NCBI GenBank assembly: GCA_032718475.1
Contig: JAUCBJ010003289.1
Coordinates: forward strand, 1 to 23,865
Source: Nemertoderma westbladi
Taxonomy: Eukaryota > Xenacoelomorpha > Nemertodermatida > Nemertodermatidae
Direction of reading: 5' to 3'
Length of the DNA: 23,865 nucleotides
Position numbers and translations under genes: made by a program. Below are positions 19,540 to 23,865 of the stretch, piece after piece (position 1 is the stretch's first letter; each line of letters opens with the position of its first letter). The notes beneath the pieces are model-generated. The model was not told the DNA's origin. It saw nothing but the letters and a program-made list of their open reading frames with translations, and made no database searches.

Positions 19540-20168
19540 ATGGGGAAACACTGTTGTGTGTATGGATGCGATGGCAACTACGAGGGAAGAACTGTACGAA
19601 CTGTCAAGCTCCCATTCGGCGTGGAACGTCAGCAATGGATTGCTGCTCTTCCAAAGCGGTCTGCTCCTGATCGCCCATAAAGTATAGCGCCGATGCTGTT
19701 ATTTGTATACGACATTGGCAAGAATTCCCGCAGGATATCCCTCATCGGAAGGTTCCCGGAGGAGCGTTGCGGCCGACTATCCCGCCATTCTTCTTTCCTG
19801 GGGTTCCAGCATCCTGTGTTCCTCCGCCACCAGGGAAGTTACGAGCGGAGCCACCGATCGAAGAGCGGCAGGTTCAATCGCTAAACCGCCGGGATGTAAT
19901 TGGCGGGTTCGATATCTTCCGTGGCGATGTCGAAACGTGGATTCGCCACGATGTTCGTGTTGAATCCGTCGATATATTTGTTAAGATAACTGCTGATTTC
20001 ATTATGCTGTATGTTTTTGTCAGCGATTCCTACGCTGGCAAAATATGTATTGAAACGAGGGAGCTTCTCTGCAGTGATATCTATGTTACTGCGTTTAATC
20101 CTACTAACAAACGTATATCGCTCAACTATTGCCTCGCTCCTAACGCGCAGCTCATTCGCTGGTCATAA
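19540..20168 (+). pseudogene. THAP-domain protein gene with one frameshift
   Basis: THAP domains are C2CH zinc-binding DNA-binding modules found in animal transcription regulators and P-element-type transposases. From ATG 19540 the frame reads MGKHCCVYGC, KLPFG and QQWIAALPKR, then hits TAA at 19678. In the frame one base off, it continues from 19677 with IKYSADAV, ICIRHW and GALRPTIPPFFFP, and ends at TAA 20166. Together they hold the C-x4-C, the invariant Trp, the C-x2-H (about residues 56-59) and an AVPTIF-like box, in the right order and spacing. A single missing base near 19676 explains the break. About 209 residues in all; the last 125 have a Pro-rich linker and a beta-strand-like region I do not recognise. 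It is GC-richer than the flanks and lies just after a Merlin-like left end. Recent pseudogene or sequence error. Confidence 0.8.
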
Positions 20169-20929
20169 ATTTTCTAATCGTTATTTAATATTCATTTTGC
20201 GTGTTAAAATTTATAATCTTAAATTGCAGATCACAAGAATGTCAACATTATGAAATCTGTACGGTAAAGCTTCAACCACTACGTGGCTCGCCCCACTAAG
20301 ATGTTTAATTAATGTATTGGGCTGGGCTGGTGGCGAGAGTAGTAGTGGGCGGTGCCGGTGGTGTCTGAATTTATTATGCATAGTGCACGAGCACGATAAC
20401 TACCATACAGTATTATGGTATATGGACTATATCACTATGGCTTAGCAATAATTATATCAGCCTCAAACGTTAAAGCAGGCAGCGAGGCAGGTTTGAGGTA
20501 GCTAGGTTCGTCATAAACACATAAGAAAAATAAATAACAATTTATCTGTGAGAGAAAATTGAAAATTTAACAAATTTGCATCTATTTCGGAGCCATATTA
20601 GAAGGGAACTAATGGACCCCGCTAGCGGGGTCTGGATATTCAGTGTGCCAGTCCTGTAGTATATATAGCAGTCCTTGCCTAACACTGAACACTGAACGCA
20701 GTACAGCAGTAGGACCCTACTGCAGTTGTAGTCCTATCACTAACACCTGTCAGTTGTCAGTCGCCTACTGCAGTACTGCCTACTCTGTTACTGCTGTACT
20801 GACTAGCCTCACAGCTGACCGGCTACAATACTGTAATACTGCTGTGGGCCTACTGTAATAGGCCTATTGCAAGTTATACCAGTATATGTCAGTATGTACT
20901 ATTGCTGTGCAGTACACTTTTTGCTTTAT
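20169..20929. other. Spacer between THAP gene and Merlin element
   Basis: No gene seen. Contains an 18-bp perfect palindrome GACCCCGCTAGCGGGGTC at 20615-20632 and CAGTACTGC-type microsatellite sequence at 20640-20870. No copy of the Merlin-like right terminus is present here. Confidence 0.5.
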
Positions 20930-22132
20930 TCCAGTAGCGGTATTAGTACGTTTGAACGACACTAGCCAAACAAGCCTAAAATCAGATAAATAATGGTACC
21001 GGTACCGGTATAGCAATATTGTGCACCACCTTGCGGATTGCATGGACATTATTTATTAAGTTCTTTGAAGGGAATGTATTATTTTAATGTAATTTATATT
21101 ACTACTACTATTATCAGAGTACCGGTATCAGACTATTATTACTACTATTACTATTATTTACTAGCTTAATTACCGTATGTAGGGCTAATATTTTAGCTTA
21201 ATCTATTAGTTTAATTACGATTTACTGTGCGCGTACGTAATCTTAATTTCATTCTACCGTAAAACATTACCAATATTATAATTAATATTTACTCCGACTG
21301 GGGGTGTATCTTATTGTAAAAAAATATTACAAGCTGACAAGCTAATAATGCTGTTGCGATACGGTTGTTTATTTCATATGTTGGCCCTGAAAAGGGCCGT
21401 TTGGGTTGGTTATGGTATACATTCAGCAAGGGCAGTAATGTTTGAAAAATGCAAGGAGATTTGAGAAAGGTCGGTCGCGATTTAAAAGTCTCCACCGAAA
21501 TTCTGCCAGGTGGCCAGCAATATGTTGCGGATGACTGACGTCTTTAAGTGGCCCCACATCGACTCTATCTATACGTTGAGTGTGAGTGCCTGTCGCACTC
21601 ACCCACTCTAACGAATGGTTGACGGTTTCATGTTTCAGTGTTTGTAGGTCCCTGTTCCGTTGGTAGCAGACCACGGGTTGGTGGCGTTTGTTATACCAAC
21701 ATTCACACCGCGAATCGACTCTTCTCAAACCACGTTCCAGAACGTGCAATTCGCTTGTCAGCTTGTTCTTATTAGAACAACGCCAAACAAGCCGCATGAA
21801 TCCCCTGTCCTTCACCAGCGTAATTTTAGATTGTGCAGTACAACCCGGAAATGGCGGAAAAGGACAAAGATGTAGCTGTGTAGGGTTGGTTGCCCATTTT
21901 GTTGTAGAGTTCGGGGGAGAAGCTCCACGCTTTGTACAAACTCAATAGCGCGCTCCTCAGTCTCGATAAGTTTCCCAGTACACGAGTACAGTACACTAAC
22001 AGTAGGCCCAGTAAGTAACAGTAGGCCTAACAATACTGATATACCGGTACCGGTAACAATTTTTATCAGTTTCTATCTGATTTCAGGATTGTTTGGCTAG
22101 TGTCGTTCAAACGTACTAATACCTCCAGTAGC
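20930..22132. mobile_element. Merlin-like DNA transposon, complete ends, 9-bp target duplication
   Basis: The element is 20939-22123 (1,185 bp). Its 50-bp terminal inverted repeats match at 48 of 50 positions by eye and start GGTATTAGTACGTTTGAACG. The first 35 bp are perfect. It is flanked by the exact 9-bp direct repeat TCCAGTAGC (20930-20938; 22124-22132). Merlin elements typically make 8-9 bp duplications and have ends starting GG. The interior encodes a decayed minus-strand ISXO2/IS1595-type transposase, the Merlin family. It is nonautonomous in its present form. Confidence 0.9.
21423..21963 (-). pseudogene. Merlin-type (ISXO2-like) transposase remnant
   Basis: Minus-strand reading from about 21963 gives EERAIEFVQSVELLP, like the N-terminal helix of Merlin proteins. 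Near 21815 the frame changes and continues VWRCSNK and LHVLERG. It then moves rapidly to VNHSLEWVSATGTHTQRID, LKDV and HLAEFRWRLLNRD. The order VNHS, TGTHTQxIE, LK, LAEFxWR is the C-terminal signature of ISXO2-like DDE transposases. The Glu expected after HTQxI is Asp here. The central part that should carry the two catalytic Asp residues is largely missing (internal deletion). The protein can therefore not be functional. The end of the same gene (RDRPFLNLLAFF) is present in copy 1 at about 19486-19420. Confidence 0.75.
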
Positions 22133-22226
22133 ATATTCACAATTCTTACGGTCTGACGGTAGGCCTATTGCTGTATTGTAGGCCTATATGGCAGTACTGC
22201 AGTATGCAGGTATGGCAGTACACAGT

Positions 22227-23065
22227 ATGGGATCGTTCGTAGCTGACTGTGGTGTGTGGTGTTCAACAGGAAATCGGCCGCGCGTTGGGTGTCCTGGAAT
22301 GGAGTCTACCGACCAACTTGCAGGGTGAGGCTGTCCCTCTGATCCTGGGCGGTGGAGACGTGCTGAGCTGACTGGCTGATGGCGGCGGAAGCGGGAAGAC
22401 CGGGGCATTCTGTATCCCGATACTACATGTACTACAGCTGGTCCATGAAACTCTACGGTACAAACTCCGAGATGGAGAACTGGGTGGGAAATCGGGGGGA
22501 AGGACTAGGCCTACGAAATTTCAGTTGAACCCATTCGATAGAGGTGACCAGTTGGCCATCTCCCCGGACGGATTGCTGTGTCATGCGCGTGACCAGAGGA
22601 GTTGGCACGGTACCCGGACGACTAAAGGAATAGTTGGATCCGGTCGTTACTACTACGAGGCGACGGTAAAGGACGAGGGGCCATGTCGGGTTGGTTGGAG
22701 CACTGGAAGCGCTACACTCGATATCGGGACTGATAAAAATAGTTTTGGCTTCGTAGGAGACGGTAAGAAGTGTTTCGGGCGGCGTTTTGACGACTATGGC
22801 TGTATGGACAACCATACGGCTAGGCGACGTGATCGGTTGTCGGATCGATCTGGATGCGGGCACAATTGGGTACAGTAAAAACGGAAGTGATCTCGGGAAA
22901 GCCTTCGAGATTCCCGCTAATTTACGCAAACTCCCGTTATTCCGGTCGGTCTGTCGGTATCTTTAAAGAATGCTGAAATTATGTTTATTTTCGCCAAATT
23001 TATCCGTTTATCTGCGCATCTTCCTTCCGGGTACACCATTGTATCCCGGGACCCGGGCGCCGTTG
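22227..23065 (+). pseudogene. DDX1: Intronless, damaged 5' part of DDX1 (DEAD-box helicase)
   Basis: DDX1 is an RNA helicase in which a SPRY domain interrupts the first RecA domain. Starting at ATG 22227 (MGSF), pieces follow in the family order. They are EIGRAL, the Q-motif region LEWSLPTNLQ, PLILGGGDVL, the Walker A GSGKTGAF, LNPFDRG, and the SPRY segments WHGTRTTKG, CRVGWST, GTDKNSFGF, DVIGCRIDLDAG, SKNGSDLG and SLKNAE. Homology fades after GYTIVSRDPG near 23065, so only about the first third is present. Damage: a 7-bp tandem duplication (22249-22262), a 13-bp insertion with TGA at 22369, a 7-bp loss before Walker A, a frame change near 22800 and a 1-base loss near 22942. DDX1 is multi-exonic in vertebrates; no introns here suggests a retrocopy. 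DEAD and later motifs are absent. Confidence 0.88.
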
Positions 23066-23072
23066 TGTGCCA

Positions 23073-23190
23073 TTTTGTACCTACAATGTACCAAGTTGCG
23101 TACCGGTACCTTTTGTACCTATTATGTACCAAGTTGTGTGCTGTTTTGTACCTATTATGTACCAGTTGTGTACGGTCATGTACCTATTTA
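23073..23190 (+). repeat. Short minisatellite (TTTTGTACCTA..ATGTACCA)
   Basis: TTTTGTACCTAxxATGTACC starts at 23073, 23111 and 23144, periods 38 and 33 bp, with a partial fourth unit (GTCATGTACCTATTTATG). It follows directly on the DDX1 homology. Confidence 0.85.
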
Positions 23191-23204
23191 TGTTTTCCTA
23201 AAAG

Positions 23205-23668
23205 TAAAGATGTGTGATCTGATTTTTATTATGTTTGCTAAATAACATGGTATAGAGACTATATTATCTTATAACCGTTATCAACACTGTTGTAGTCATA
23301 ATTTACAATGTTTCATTGAAATAATCACTTGAAATATTCGAATACATTCTACCCATAATAATTAATACTAATTACAAAACTATTTTTCTATGCGGAAATC
23401 CAGACTGAAAGTCTCTCTCTTGATATATGTTGTTCCTTTGCGTCAATATAATTAGAGTGTATTTAACAAATTTATTGTATCCGTTGAAATGTATTTGTTA
23501 AACAATAATTTAGTCAATAATAGTCAACAATAGTACAATAATTCATTTTTAAGTAAAATTTGGTTAATTAAAGCTAATATAAAATTATTATTATTATCCT
23601 GGGGGAAACTTTACAGCTTTATCGAAACTCTATAGCTCCGTGGTAAGTATAGCTCCACAAAACTCTAT
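23205..23668. other. AT-rich stretch, nothing recognised
   Basis: AT-rich, with TAGTCAATAATAGTCAACAATAG-type short repeats at about 23510-23540 and a TTATTATTATT run near 23586. No gene signals seen. Confidence 0.5.
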
Positions 23669-23692
23669 GGGGGGGGGGGGGGGGGGGGGGGG
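23669..23692 (+). repeat. 24-nt uninterrupted G run
   Basis: Lies between ACTCTAT and TAGAATAC, in a segment with a repeated AGCTCC / CTCTATAG phrase. Potential G-quadruplex; length may be unreliable. Confidence 0.9.
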
Positions 23693-23865
23693 TAGAATAC
23701 TCCGGGTATTAAACTAAACTGAAATTTTTCTTATATATGACGGACAGACAGATAGATTTAATATACTATCTAGTTTTTGATAATTTATTTTTTGAAATAT
23801 CCCAGAACATGACTAGTACTTATATTTTTAAAAAATTAATGTTCTAGAACGAATATTTTTTGAAT
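23693..23865. other. AT-rich window end, nothing recognised
   Basis: No gene or repeat family identified. Confidence 0.5.

Noticed and set aside
21660-21948. Plus-strand open frames inside the Merlin-like element
   Set aside because: Antisense shadows of the transposase remnant.
22453-22929. 158-residue minus-strand open frame
   Set aside because: It is the antisense shadow of the DDX1 copy, whose plus-strand reading gives clear helicase and SPRY motifs.

Overview
This is eukaryotic, almost certainly animal, nuclear DNA. It is AT-rich and has no long open frames. It has spliced exons with GT/AG borders and is packed with transposon debris, minisatellites and microsatellites. The short palindromes AGGCCT, ACCGGT and GTACTGCAGTAC recur throughout. 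That habit reminds me of marine invertebrate deuterostomes such as echinoderms or hemichordates, but it is a weak basis and I do not name a species.

Layout. (1) 1-5742: three plus-strand coding exons (169-264, 912-1070, 5532-5742) join in compatible phases and read like the PARP-like DUF3715 domain of TASOR/TEX15 proteins. Their introns hold a small inverted-repeat element, diverged repeats and a 0.45-kb tandem duplication. (2) 5743-8510: no gene seen, only repeat fragments and hairpins. (3) 8510-13270: a nested repeat block. A dispersed repeat has been split by a roughly 1.5-kb insertion. That insertion carries a 65-bp minisatellite, and the minisatellite is itself interrupted by a 300-bp hAT-like MITE with an 8-bp target-site duplication. 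The right part is tandemly duplicated (722-bp period) and ends in a reverse transcriptase fragment. (4) 13270-16270: repeats, a 23-nt G run and microsatellites. (5) 16272-17972: a composite bounded by inverted repeats, with a LINE 3' end, a tRNA-like sequence and GCGAAGGTT arrays. (6) 18247-18893: the 3' end of a non-LTR retrotransposon. (7) 18902-20168: a Merlin-like left end followed by a frameshifted THAP-domain gene. (8) 20930-22132: a 1,185-bp Merlin-like element with 50-bp terminal inverted repeats, an exact 9-bp target-site duplication and a broken minus-strand transposase. (9) 22227-23065: an intronless, damaged copy of the first part of the DEAD-box helicase gene DDX1. (10) 23066-23865: a small minisatellite, a 24-nt G run and AT-rich DNA.

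The only likely working host gene is the TASOR/TEX15-like one, and the window holds only part of it. The THAP gene has one visible frameshift and could be a recent pseudogene or carry a sequence error. The DDX1 copy and the transposases are broken. All protein calls rest on motif recognition by eye; no search was run.
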